Below are positions 9,176-17,479 of a stretch of DNA of 46,557 nucleotides, one piece after another (positions within the stretch are counted from its first letter, which is position 1; every line of letters begins with the position of its first letter). Origin of the DNA: GCA-002701455 sp964342575 (GTDB lineage Bacteria > Pseudomonadota > Alphaproteobacteria > Thalassobaculales > Thalassobaculaceae); assembly GCA_964342575.1 (NCBI GenBank), contig CAYFGZ010000013.1, positions 1-46,557 on the forward strand. The letters are read 5' to 3'. The position numbers and the translations under genes were made by a program. Below the pieces are notes generated by a model that was not told the origin of the DNA, searched no databases, and saw nothing but the letters and a program-made list of their open reading frames with translations.

Positions 9176-10327
9176 TTAATTAAATATAGGATCTAGGCCA
9201 GCAGCTTTAAGCGCTGCCACCCGAGCTTTACCCCAAGCTGCCTTTAAATCCGCTTTGCTCATGCTGTCTTTCCCAGAAAGAGCATTCCAGGCCTTCTTAA
9301 TCACTGCCTGTCGCCCAAGGAGCATATCCTGATGTTTTTGGGCAGCTGCATCCCATTTCCCGGCTTCTTTATAATAGCGGACAGCACCGTCATGATAGGG
9401 CATTGCCCATTGCATGTTTTGATTGTCTAGCTTCCACCCGAGGGCCCCTTTTGCGGCACCTTTGTAATCGTCGTAGTGTTCCACCATCGCCTTTACGATA
9501 GCATAGACTTCGCCGGCATCCTGGGTGTCGTTAGCAACCAGAATTGGATAGGGATAATTGGACAGGTGCGGTGGGTTTTTTTTGTCTACCTCTGAACCAA
9601 TTTTAGCTCTCACTTTTCCGTAGACAGGTGCCGCCGCTGACATACGCTTCCAGCCTTCAACGTCATCATGTGGCACTGGAACCCACCGAAGACCCCGCGG
9701 TGAGGCAGCCAATTTTTTTGGACTTGGAGAAACAGTACTAGAAAAAGCAGCATCTGATTGTCCGTTGATTATAGCGTCAAAGGAAGCAGCAAAACCCGAC
9801 ACCTTGACTTTTTCGACGTCATTCCAGGTCAGGCCAGCAAACGCTAGTTGGGCCGCAACATTCCAGTTCAGTGCCGGGGCACCTTGAACCCAAGATACTC
9901 GTTTTCCTTTCATATCGGCCATTGTTTTGACACCCGCGTCTTTAGCTGTGGCTAAAGAGAGGCCAAAGGAACCGATATTAGTCATCAAGATACGAATTGG
10001 CTGTGGTCCCCATTTTTTATCCGCGAATATGAAAACACCTTCTTGGCCAAAATAAGCGGCAATACCGCACGCACAATAGCCGGCTTTTTTATCCCGAAGC
10101 GGAGCCATACGTGATATGTCATTTTTTCCAGGTATTACGCGAAGATTGGTTCCATAATGTTTCTTCAACATATTTCCGATAGCGACAGCCTGCGCGTACC
10201 CTGAGGATGTAGTCCCATACGCGGTCCAGGCCGTTTTCTTAGGTACACCGCCAGCTTGGGCTGCCGAAGTTAATGCAAACGCCGCGCCCACTAGCCCCGC
10301 TATCAAAGCAGTTTTCTTAAAAATCAT
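9176..10327 (-). CDS. TAXI-family TRAP transporter substrate-binding protein
   Basis: Periplasmic solute receptor of a TRAP-TAXI system, delivering ligand to the fused permease encoded next. A clear signal peptide is present: basic MIFKKT, a hydrophobic run to about residue 20, and AQA just before G26, the probable signal peptidase I site. The mature part has the TAXI pattern TAYGTTSSGYAQAVAIG near the N-terminus and a middle DMKGKRVSWVQGAPALNWNV region matching the ligand-pocket lobe. The 383-aa length is longer than many TAXI proteins (about 320), mainly at the C-terminus, where an Ala/Lys-rich tail occurs. The ATG has a strong GGGAGGA 5-6 nt upstream. Being first in the transporter operon, it is controlled from the 284-bp region upstream. 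Confidence 0.9.
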   Translation of the reverse strand: MIFKKTALIAGLVGAAFALTSAAQAGGVPKKTAWTAYGTTSSGYAQAVAIGNMLKKHYGTNLRVIPGKNDISRMAPLRDKKAGYCACGIAAYFGQEGVFIFADKKWGPQPIRILMTNIGSFGLSLATAKDAGVKTMADMKGKRVSWVQGAPALNWNVAAQLAFAGLTWNDVEKVKVSGFAASFDAIINGQSDAAFSSTVSPSPKKLAASPRGLRWVPVPHDDVEGWKRMSAAAPVYGKVRAKIGSEVDKKNPPHLSNYPYPILVANDTQDAGEVYAIVKAMVEHYDDYKGAAKGALGWKLDNQNMQWAMPYHDGAVRYYKEAGKWDAAAQKHQDMLLGRQAVIKKAWNALSGKDSMSKADLKAAWGKARVAALKAAGLDPIFN

Positions 10328-10352
10328 CTATTCCTCCCAATTTACAAATTCA

Positions 10353-10373
10353 AGGCACCCGAAAAATGTGCCT
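10353..10373. repeat. Short inverted repeat in the TAXI leader
   Basis: Six-base arms AGGCAC (10353-10358) and GTGCCT (10368-10373) surround a 9-base AT-rich loop, 26 bp before the TAXI start codon. It could be a small leader hairpin or a half-site pair for a regulator; no poly-T run follows on the coding strand, so it is not a simple terminator. Function unproven. Confidence 0.35.
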
Positions 10374-10562
10374 CGATTTTCTCTTATCAGACTGCAATAT
10401 CTCTGCGATGGTTTCAAGGGTAGATGAAAAAAAATTTTTTGCCAGAGAGCATAAAAATGGTCATTTCTTCCTTTTTCGTGAGTTATGGGTGGCGACTTTT
10501 TCACTAATTTTTTGATGTCATCGGAGAAAAGAAGTTTCGCTTTTATAACCCCGCTTATCTAG

Positions 10563-10591
10563 TTAGTTTTCTTGCACGGTATGAATATAAT
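10563..10591 (+). promoter_or_regulatory. Candidate sigma70 promoter for the SDR/MDR operon
   Basis: A perfect -10 TATAAT at 10586-10591, with a weak -35 TTAGTT at 10563-10568 and a 17-bp spacer. Predicted transcription would begin about 14 bp before the GTG at 10612, giving a very short leader that still contains AGGAG at 10600-10604. The rest of the 10328-10611 gap holds AT-rich tracts and the inverted repeat nearer the TAXI gene. Confidence 0.4.
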
Positions 10592-10599
10592 ATTTTACT

Positions 10600-10604
10600 A
10601 GGAG
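10600..10604 (+). promoter_or_regulatory. Shine-Dalgarno that sets a GTG start
   Basis: AGGAG lies 7 nt before GTG 10612 but only 1 nt before the in-frame TTG 10606, so the GTG is the likely start of the short-chain dehydrogenase. Confidence 0.6.
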
Positions 10605-10611
10605 ATTGGAC

Positions 10612-11373
10612 GTGATTACAGCAGATTTATCTGGAAAAAGAGCATTAGTGACTGGAGCTTCATCCGGGATTGGAAAAGCCGTTGCTACTTTGCTGGCCCG
10701 TTGTGGCGCAACAGTTGCGGTTAACCATTTACTGGATGATAAACGAGGGCAGGAGGTCGTGGAGACAATCAATAAAGAGGGATACCAGGCTATAGCTGCC
10801 CCCGGAAATGTGTCTGGTTCACAAAGCGCAGATGACATGGTTTCAAATTCAATCGATGCGCTGGGCGGGTTAGACATTCTTATAAATAACGCGGGTACGG
10901 CTGCTACTTTAGAACCTATACCGTTTGAGGATCTTGACGCTATTACGGAGGAACGTTGGCAACAGATTATCTATACCAACGTAATAGGGCCATTCAGATG
11001 CTCCCGTAAAGCTAGTGGTGCTCTGAAACTATCGAAAGGCTGTATAATAAATACTGCGTCGATAGCAGGTATTGGAAATGCTGGTAGTTCAATTGCTTAC
11101 TCGAATTCAAAGGCGGCTATAATCAGTCAAACGCGCTGCTTAGCGCGGGCATTGGCTCCTGATATTCGAGTCAACGCCGTGGCACCGGGGCTCACGCGAA
11201 CTGCTTGGACTGAACCATGGAAGGAGGAGAGCAAAAAAGCTTCAATAGAATCCTCGTTATTGAAAAGAATGGTTGAGCCGGAAGAAGTAGCTCAGGGGAT
11301 GCTATTTTTGGCTGTTAATCCAGCTATGACGGGTCAAACTATCGTTATAGATAATGGTAGACTACCAACTTAG
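10612..11373 (+). CDS. Short-chain dehydrogenase/reductase (SDR, classical)
   Basis: NAD(P)-dependent oxidoreductase of the classical SDR family, about 253 residues. Seen: cofactor motif TGASSGIG at residues 14-21, NNAG at 92-95, catalytic serine in the NTAS segment (S150) and YxxxK (Y163, K167), so the Ser-Tyr-Lys triad is complete. A C-terminal TGQTIVIDNGRLPT tail is typical of 3-oxoacyl-ACP reductase-like members. The GTG start is chosen from the Shine-Dalgarno spacing. It is the first gene of a plus-strand group with the MDR, the thiolase and the hydroxyacyl-CoA dehydrogenase, and diverges from the TAXI gene. The substrate may be a hydroxyacyl-CoA or a diol; the sequence does not decide. 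Confidence 0.9.
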   Translation: MITADLSGKRALVTGASSGIGKAVATLLARCGATVAVNHLLDDKRGQEVVETINKEGYQAIAAPGNVSGSQSADDMVSNSIDALGGLDILINNAGTAATLEPIPFEDLDAITEERWQQIIYTNVIGPFRCSRKASGALKLSKGCIINTASIAGIGNAGSSIAYSNSKAAIISQTRCLARALAPDIRVNAVAPGLTRTAWTEPWKEESKKASIESSLLKRMVEPEEVAQGMLFLAVNPAMTGQTIVIDNGRLPT

Positions 11374-11429
11374 TAAGTAGGTGTTGTTTAGCGTTTTTGT
11401 TAAACTTTATGAAGGTGAGAATGGAAATA

Positions 11430-12434
11430 ATGAGAGCATACGAAATAACTTCTGATGGTGGAATAGAACAGCTGTCTTTGAATGAAAGAGAGGTGCCGCC
11501 GCTTAAAAGTGGGGAGGTGTTGGTTAGGATGAAGGCGTCTTCTGTAAATTATCGGGATTTGATGACGGTGTTGGATCCAGTGTCGCGAGGCATCCCTTTT
11601 CCTAGAATACCAAATTCGGATGGAGCCGGTGTAGTGGAAGAAATTGGTCCTGGGGTTACTCGCTTTAAAGTTGGCGATCGTGTGTGTGGTATCTTTATGC
11701 AGGGTTGGATCGACGGGGCCATTCATTCCTCTTATATGAAGACTGCGCTTGGGGGAACAGCGGAAGGAATGCTGGCTGAATATGGGGTGCTAAATCAGGA
11801 TGGACTCGTGTTAATACCGAAAGAACTATCTTTCGAAGAGGCCGCGACGTTACCTTGTGCGGCTGTTACGGCTTGGAATAGTTTGTTCGAAACCGGTAGG
11901 GTGAAGTCCGGGAGCAAGGTACTTCTGTTAGGTACCGGTGGAGTCTCAATCTTTGCTCTACAGTTTTGTAATATGGTTGGAGCTCAAGCGATAATCACTT
12001 CGTCTAGTGACAAAAAATTAGAGCGTGCAAAATCGCTTGGAGCATGGTCCACAATTAATTATCTATCAGAATCGGACTGGGACAATAAAGTATTGGCTTT
12101 AACTGATGGAGAAGGTGTTGATCACACTGTAGAAGTGGGCGGTGCAGGAACGCTAGAAAAGACGATTAATGCAACAAAAGTTGGCGCAAGTATAGGGCTT
12201 ATTGGCGTTTTGGCTGGCGGAAAGGTAAACCCCAACACGATCATGAGAAAATCCATTAAGTTGCAGGGAATCTATGTTGGAAGTAGGCGAATGTTCGAAA
12301 ATATGAACAAAGCAATTTCTGAAAACAGTATAAAACCAACTATTGATAAGGTGATTGATTTTGAAAATGCCAAGGAAGCTTTTAAAATAATGGAAGAAGC
12401 ACAGCATTTTGGAAAACTGGTTGTGAAGATATAA
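11430..12434 (+). CDS. Zinc-independent MDR oxidoreductase (NAD(P)-dependent alcohol dehydrogenase / quinone oxidoreductase-like)
   Basis: Medium-chain dehydrogenase/reductase with an N-terminal GroES-like half and a C-terminal Rossmann half. In the 334-residue form starting at ATG 11430 the family blocks are SVNYRD at 38-43, a PNSDGAGVV block near 61-69, and cofactor motif GTGGVS at 168-173. The catalytic-zinc ligands of classical alcohol dehydrogenases (C..GH..E) are not seen, placing it near quinone oxidoreductase, crotonyl-CoA reductase and enoyl reductase groups. Three upstream in-frame starts exist; 11430 is preferred because MRAYEI is the usual N-terminus and AAGGTGAG lies about 10 nt before it. 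It follows the SDR gene by 56 bp. Substrate unknown. Confidence 0.87.
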   Translation: MRAYEITSDGGIEQLSLNEREVPPLKSGEVLVRMKASSVNYRDLMTVLDPVSRGIPFPRIPNSDGAGVVEEIGPGVTRFKVGDRVCGIFMQGWIDGAIHSSYMKTALGGTAEGMLAEYGVLNQDGLVLIPKELSFEEAATLPCAAVTAWNSLFETGRVKSGSKVLLLGTGGVSIFALQFCNMVGAQAIITSSSDKKLERAKSLGAWSTINYLSESDWDNKVLALTDGEGVDHTVEVGGAGTLEKTINATKVGASIGLIGVLAGGKVNPNTIMRKSIKLQGIYVGSRRMFENMNKAISENSIKPTIDKVIDFENAKEAFKIMEEAQHFGKLVVKI

Positions 12435-12542
12435 AAAACTTTAATCCGGCGATCAGTTTGAAAATTGACCTCTGGTTTAACCTATGTAAGTGTCGTTGTT
12501 GTTTGAGATGGATATCTTTATTAATGGTTCTCGGAGGAGGAA

Positions 12543-13751
12543 ATGACTGAAGCTTTCATTTGTGATGCTGTTCGGACACCAATCGGGCGTTATGGCGGCG
12601 CTTTATCAAAGGTGCGGGCCGATGACCTGGCGGCACTTCCTATAAAAGAGCTAATGAAAAGAAATACCGACATGGATTGGTCAAGGGTAGACGATGTATA
12701 CTATGGTTGTGTTAACCAGGCCGGTGAAGATAATCGAAATGTGGCTCGAATGGCGCTGCTGTTGGCTGGAATTTCCCCCGAAGTGCCTGGCGCTACTGTT
12801 AATAGATTGTGTGCATCAGGCATGGAGGCGGTAAATGCTGCGGCTCGGGCAATAAGATCTGAAGAAGGAAGATTATTTGTTGCTGGAGGCAGTGAGAGTA
12901 TGAGCAGAGCTCCATTTGTTATGGCAAAGGCTGAAACGGCCTTCGCCCGCTCGGCGGAAATTTATGATACCACGATTGGGTGGCGTTTTGTAAATCCCAA
13001 AATGGAAAGTCAGTATGGGTCTGATTCTATGCCTGAAACTGGGGAGAATGTTGCAGAAAAATTTCAAATCAGACGAGACGATCAAGATAAATTTGCCCTG
13101 GGAAGTCAGCAAAAGACAGGCAAAGCAATAGCCAGTGGACGCATGTCGAAAGAGCTTGTTGCAGTGGACATACCCGGGCGACGCGGTGAAGTTATAACGG
13201 TTGACAAGGACGAGCATCCAAGACCAGAAACTACTTTAGAGGGGCTGGCAAAATTACCGACGCCTTTTCGAAAAGAGGGCGGCACTGTTACTCCCGGTAA
13301 TGCGAGCGGAGTGAATGACGGGTCCGCAGCTATGATTATTGCTAGTGAAGAAGCAGCTAAAGAACACGGATTAAAAATTAGGGCTCGGATCTTGGCGTGT
13401 GCGACTGCGGGAGTTGAGCCTCGTATAATGGGAATTGGACCGGCGCCAGCATCCCAAAAAGTACTGGAACGTGCAGGACTCAAAATTTCTGATATGGATG
13501 TTATAGAATTAAATGAAGCATTTGCTAGTCAGGCTCTAGCTACTCTTAGAGAACTAGGAGTAGCTGATGATGACCCCAGAGTTAATCCCAACGGAGGAGC
13601 TATTGCTCTTGGACATCCGTTGGGCGCTTCGGGTGCCAGACTTATTTTGACGGCGACGCAAGAGCTTGAGGACACAGGTGGCCGTTACGGGCTCTGTACT
13701 ATGTGCATTGGTGTCGGACAGGGGATGGCAACGATTATAGAGAAGGTTTGA
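12543..13751 (+). CDS. pcaF: Acetyl-CoA acyltransferase, 3-oxoadipyl-CoA thiolase type (PcaF/PaaJ-like)
   Basis: Degradative thiolase of 402 residues that cleaves a 3-oxoacyl-CoA with CoA to acetyl-CoA and a shortened acyl-CoA. The catalytic set is complete: C90 in NRLCASGM, H358 in GGAIALGHPLG and C388 in CIGVGQG. The SRAPFVMAKAE block, the SAEIYDTTIGWRFVNP segment and the GEDNRNVARM stretch match the 3-oxoadipyl-CoA thiolase subgroup (PcaF, PaaJ), which gives succinyl-CoA plus acetyl-CoA. The ATG has a very strong GGAGG 5 nt upstream. The next gene, a PaaH-type dehydrogenase, begins just past its stop codon and uses a Shine-Dalgarno inside this gene. Subgroup assignment is by recognition of these blocks, so a related dicarboxyl-CoA substrate remains possible. 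Confidence 0.88.
   Translation: MTEAFICDAVRTPIGRYGGALSKVRADDLAALPIKELMKRNTDMDWSRVDDVYYGCVNQAGEDNRNVARMALLLAGISPEVPGATVNRLCASGMEAVNAAARAIRSEEGRLFVAGGSESMSRAPFVMAKAETAFARSAEIYDTTIGWRFVNPKMESQYGSDSMPETGENVAEKFQIRRDDQDKFALGSQQKTGKAIASGRMSKELVAVDIPGRRGEVITVDKDEHPRPETTLEGLAKLPTPFRKEGGTVTPGNASGVNDGSAAMIIASEEAAKEHGLKIRARILACATAGVEPRIMGIGPAPASQKVLERAGLKISDMDVIELNEAFASQALATLRELGVADDDPRVNPNGGAIALGHPLGASGARLILTATQELEDTGGRYGLCTMCIGVGQGMATIIEKV
13740..13746 (+). promoter_or_regulatory. Shine-Dalgarno inside thiolase 3' end, setting a TTG start
   Basis: GAGAAGG occupies the last codons of the thiolase gene and lies 7 nt before TTG 13754. This favours TTG 13754 over the upstream ATG 13703, which would put 17 out-of-family residues in front of the nucleotide-binding fold. 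Confidence 0.6.
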
Positions 13752-13753
13752 TA

Positions 13754-15262
13754 TTGCATTTTGATGCCAATGCGGATGATCTACTAGTTGGGGTTGTCGG
13801 GGGCGGGGCAATGGGGCAGGGGATTGTTCAAGTTGCCCTGCAGGGTGGCATGCGCGTTGTGCTGTTTGATTCTAAGGAAGGCGTTGCCACCCAAGCCAAA
13901 GAAGCAATTTTTAGCAGGCTAGATAGAGCGGTAGATCGGGGGCGCTTTGAGTCAAAGGCCGTAGAGTTGATGAAAACTAAAATTGTCTTAGCAGATGATA
14001 TCGAAAAGTTTTCTGAATGTAAGGTAGTTATTGAGGCTGTGTTTGAGGACTTAGACATAAAGCTTAATGTCTATAGTGAACTGGAAAAGCATATATCTCC
14101 GTCTTGCATAATTGCCTCCAATACATCCTCTTTACCTATAAGCTCATTAGGCCGGTACTGTGCTAATCAAAGTAGGTTCGCTGGACTTCATTTTTTTAAC
14201 CCTGTGCCCGTTATGCACCTTGTAGAAGTAATCAAGGGACCATCTACAGATGGTTGGGTTATAGAGGGTTTAAGAAAACTTGGAGAACGGATGGGGAGAA
14301 CGCCTGTCATTGTTAGGGACGCTCCCGGCTTTCTGGTAAACACGGGTGGGAGGGCTTTTACGACAGAGGCACTGCACATTCTGCATGAAGGTGTTGCTGT
14401 CCAAGCACAGGTGGACGCCGTCATGCGAGACTGCGCCCATTTTAGAATGGGACCATTTGAATTGATGGATTTGACTGGCGTCGATATTAATTACCCAGCT
14501 TCTTTGATTATGCACGAACAAAATTCATACGATCCTCGCATAAGAACAGTACCGTTTCATAAATCTTTGTTCGATGCGGGCAGATTTGGACGCAAAACAG
14601 GTTATGGAAATTATCGATATGATAAAGATGGAAAGATGGTTGATCCACCTAGTCCTGATTATGTTCCAAAGCGAAAAAAAGCAGAAAAAGTTGTCATCGC
14701 TGAAAGTGAAGAAATATTCTCAGATATATTTGCTGGAGCCCATATAACAGAGATTGATGATGGTATGAGCCCTATCGTTACATCTCTTTTGGGTGAAGAT
14801 TGTTCGACATATGCAAGTAGAACCGGAGTAGACTATACTCGTCTAATAGCGATCGACCCAACAGGGGATCTATCATCTCGTGTCACTGCTATGACGCCGC
14901 CGGGCTGCAACCTGGAAAAATTGGATGAGGTAGCAGCTTTGGTTATCAGCAATGGCAGGGCCGTTACTGCTATCAAAGATTCTCCCGGTTTTATTTCTCA
15001 ACGCATTAGGGCTATGATTGGAAACTTGGGATGTGAAATGGCCAATATAAAGTTGGCGACGCCATCCGATATCGATCTGGCGATGCGTTTGGGTTTGAAC
15101 TATCCGATGGGGTCTTTGGAAATAATAAAAGATTTTGGAGTTAAAACAGCGTATAAAATTATGCTCACGATGCAGGATATAACCGGGGATGACCGTTATA
15201 GACCAAGTCCTTGGTTACGGAGAAGGGCTCTGCTGGACTTGGATGTTTATGCCCCTTCCTAA
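13754..15262 (+). CDS. 3-hydroxyacyl-CoA dehydrogenase, PaaH type
   Basis: NAD-dependent L-3-hydroxyacyl-CoA dehydrogenase of about 502 residues in the long PaaH/PaaC architecture: an N-terminal Rossmann domain (GGGAMG at 16-21), a first dimerisation/catalytic domain, an inserted Rossmann-like domain (about 310-400) and a second C-terminal domain. The catalytic histidine is H146 in HFFNPVPVM (146-154), with E158 in the following VEV, and SNTSS lies at 122-126. PaaH oxidises 3-hydroxyadipyl-CoA in the phenylacetate route, and the adjacent PaaJ-like thiolase would take the product. No paaABCDE, paaG or paaK gene is present in the window, so the actual acyl chain is open. Its last 48 bp overlap the 3' end of the convergent lytic transglycosylase gene. 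Confidence 0.88.
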   Translation: MHFDANADDLLVGVVGGGAMGQGIVQVALQGGMRVVLFDSKEGVATQAKEAIFSRLDRAVDRGRFESKAVELMKTKIVLADDIEKFSECKVVIEAVFEDLDIKLNVYSELEKHISPSCIIASNTSSLPISSLGRYCANQSRFAGLHFFNPVPVMHLVEVIKGPSTDGWVIEGLRKLGERMGRTPVIVRDAPGFLVNTGGRAFTTEALHILHEGVAVQAQVDAVMRDCAHFRMGPFELMDLTGVDINYPASLIMHEQNSYDPRIRTVPFHKSLFDAGRFGRKTGYGNYRYDKDGKMVDPPSPDYVPKRKKAEKVVIAESEEIFSDIFAGAHITEIDDGMSPIVTSLLGEDCSTYASRTGVDYTRLIAIDPTGDLSSRVTAMTPPGCNLEKLDEVAALVISNGRAVTAIKDSPGFISQRIRAMIGNLGCEMANIKLATPSDIDLAMRLGLNYPMGSLEIIKDFGVKTAYKIMLTMQDITGDDRYRPSPWLRRRALLDLDVYAPS

Positions 15263-17299
15263 TAGAGGTTGTAGCATTAGCGGGTTACGCGTTTGATTAT
15301 CAGCTGTATTTAATAGTGACCGATAAACCGCGAGGTTTTCAACCACCCTTTGGACGTAGTTGCGGGTTTCTGCATAGGGTATTCGTTCGATCCAGTCGGT
15401 GATATCAACGTGTACGTCCGATGGGGTGCCTCTTTTTTTTAACCATTTCTTTACATTGTGAGGGCCAGCATTATAAGCGGCGAGAGCTAGAACGTAATTT
15501 CCTTTATATTTCTCTATTAACTTTGCTAAATATACTGAACCTATTTTTACGTTGTAGCCAATGTCTCTTGTTAGTTGCGATTTTTTGAACTTGATGTTTA
15601 ATTTTTTGGCTACCGCTTGACCTGTTCGAGGCAGAATCTGCATATATCCAAGGGCCCCACTTCGACTCTTTGCGCGTGGATCAAAGTTACTTTCTTGTCG
15701 AACAACAGATAGTACCAAGGCTAATTCGATATTCTTGAGAACTGGAAGTTTTGGTGTGGGGTAGCCAGTATCAACTGAGATTATACCCTTTCGAGCAGCC
15801 CGTCGGGCTGCGTAGACAGCTAGATCGGTTCTTCCTATATCTTTGGCAGAAGAAGTTACTAACTTTGCATCTTGGGGTGATATAACCGCCCTTGCTGCAG
15901 TTTTTATAAAATCACTAGCTAGTTCGCCCTCTTCAACTTTGTGAAGCCATTTGGCGATTTTAGTCAATTCAATGATTTTCGGATGATGGGGTTCGTTATT
16001 ATTAGGTTGCAACGGGCCTGGAAATCGTAATGTTTTCATGCCTAATCGCTCGCTAGCCAGTTGTCCGTAAAAAGTAGTTGGATACGCTGATGCAAGTTGA
16101 TACCATTTTTTTGATTCAAGGTTTAATTTTTGTTTTGCGAATGCTCGACCGGCCCAATAAGAAGCTCTACTTTTACTTAATGGAGTTCTTACATTGTTAT
16201 ACATTTCGATAAAATATCTAGCTGCTTCTTCAGGTTTGTCTAAGTATTGGACTGCAATCCAACCAGCGAGCCATTGGGCTTCAGCATAATAAATGCCCGT
16301 TTTTTGAATATGAGACTTTGCTAGCTGATAGGCTTCGCCGAACTCATTTTCGTCGAGTGCGTAACGAATTTGCCGTGCTCGTTCCCTCCACCATAGCCGC
16401 GGGTATTTTTGGTTTTTTCCCACATTCCACAACAATTCTCTTGCTTTTTTTTTCATCCCTTTACGATGTCGCCACCGTAGGCGTTCATAAACTAAACCTG
16501 GATCGTTTCTTAGAATGGGTGGAACTTTCTCTATTGCGGGATCTACGGCACCCATCATATGTCTTAATCGCAAACGAGCTTCTGCTAGCCTACGTTCGTC
16601 TTTTGTTACATAGGGGTACATTTTTTGTGAGGATCTTATATAGCCTCTCCATAAAAAGTGATCGAGCCTTTCCCAGGATAGCCCCGGGGTTATTATATTT
16701 TTGTACCGTCGGGATAACATTCGCTGTTGTTTTCGCGTTAGTAATTTATTTTGCCATAAAGACTGAACCGCTGAATTTCTTCGATCCTTATCGTCTAACG
16801 ATTCCAGAGCACTGATCCACTTTAGGTGGCCGGTTGTTGTTTTTGGAAAATATTCACTAAACCAAACATCTTTTTCGTGAGCTGTTATCTTCCCGTCCAT
16901 TAATGTTTCCGCTTTTGTAATTAACCGATTGCGTTCCGGCCAAATCGGGTGGGCTTTAATAAATTTTGCGGTTTCCTCGAAACCGTATAGCGATTTCGCA
17001 TGCCTTATGCTTAACCATTTGATAACTTTTTCTAGTTCTTCGTTGCGAGGATATCGTTTATTTTTTTTCAACTGGTCCCAGGCGCCTGCTTTGGCGAGCC
17101 GCAGCGCTAGTTGGTAATTAGTTACTATAGTTGTGGGAAAACCTCTGTTGGTTATAAAAACAGGCTTCGGCATCGGGATCGCAGGAGTTGCTCTCTCCAG
17201 AATATCCTGTTTCTCGCGCAGAGAATCTGTGGCGAACGTCCTCATTGAGAGTAACAAGGTGAAACTCAATACGAGGAAAAAAATTTGACGTACTTTCAA
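15215..17299 (-). CDS. slt: Soluble lytic murein transglycosylase (Slt70-like)
   Basis: Periplasmic enzyme that cleaves peptidoglycan glycan strands to 1,6-anhydromuropeptides. From the TTG at 17299 the protein is about 694 aa and begins with a textbook signal sequence (MKVRQ, a hydrophobic stretch, then MRTFA before TDS). A long alpha-helical superhelix fills roughly residues 60-520. The C-terminal SLT domain has the catalytic glutamate E536 in VRQES, a GALGYMQILP block and AYNAGP near 608-613. The frame stays open upstream to 17368, but the extra 23 residues would bury the signal peptide; a TTG at 17335 is another choice. The gene diverges from dapA, an arrangement I associate with alphaproteobacteria, and its 3' end overlaps paaH-like coding DNA. 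Confidence 0.92.
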   Translation of the reverse strand: MKVRQIFFLVLSFTLLLSMRTFATDSLREKQDILERATPAIPMPKPVFITNRGFPTTIVTNYQLALRLAKAGAWDQLKKNKRYPRNEELEKVIKWLSIRHAKSLYGFEETAKFIKAHPIWPERNRLITKAETLMDGKITAHEKDVWFSEYFPKTTTGHLKWISALESLDDKDRRNSAVQSLWQNKLLTRKQQRMLSRRYKNIITPGLSWERLDHFLWRGYIRSSQKMYPYVTKDERRLAEARLRLRHMMGAVDPAIEKVPPILRNDPGLVYERLRWRHRKGMKKKARELLWNVGKNQKYPRLWWRERARQIRYALDENEFGEAYQLAKSHIQKTGIYYAEAQWLAGWIAVQYLDKPEEAARYFIEMYNNVRTPLSKSRASYWAGRAFAKQKLNLESKKWYQLASAYPTTFYGQLASERLGMKTLRFPGPLQPNNNEPHHPKIIELTKIAKWLHKVEEGELASDFIKTAARAVISPQDAKLVTSSAKDIGRTDLAVYAARRAARKGIISVDTGYPTPKLPVLKNIELALVLSVVRQESNFDPRAKSRSGALGYMQILPRTGQAVAKKLNIKFKKSQLTRDIGYNVKIGSVYLAKLIEKYKGNYVLALAAYNAGPHNVKKWLKKRGTPSDVHVDITDWIERIPYAETRNYVQRVVENLAVYRSLLNTADNQTRNPLMLQPLLGRGINIQVQQSPSP

Positions 17300-17479
17300 T
17301 GTATCCTGGCCAATTGGTATATAATTTAGTTCCAAAACACTATCTTTCCTATGGCATTGTAACCGCAATTTTGCAAATAAAAGTGCCGTGAGGTAAGCTC
17401 AGATGTCATCCAACCACTTGCCGCTTTAAAGAGTACATCGTATGGTTAGGATATATTCATGATATAAAAGGGTTGTGAG

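Noticed and set aside
16318..16815. 165-codon open frame antisense to the lytic transglycosylase
   Set aside because: It lies wholly opposite a gene with a signal peptide and SLT catalytic motifs; its product is a low-complexity hydrophobic sequence with no family features.
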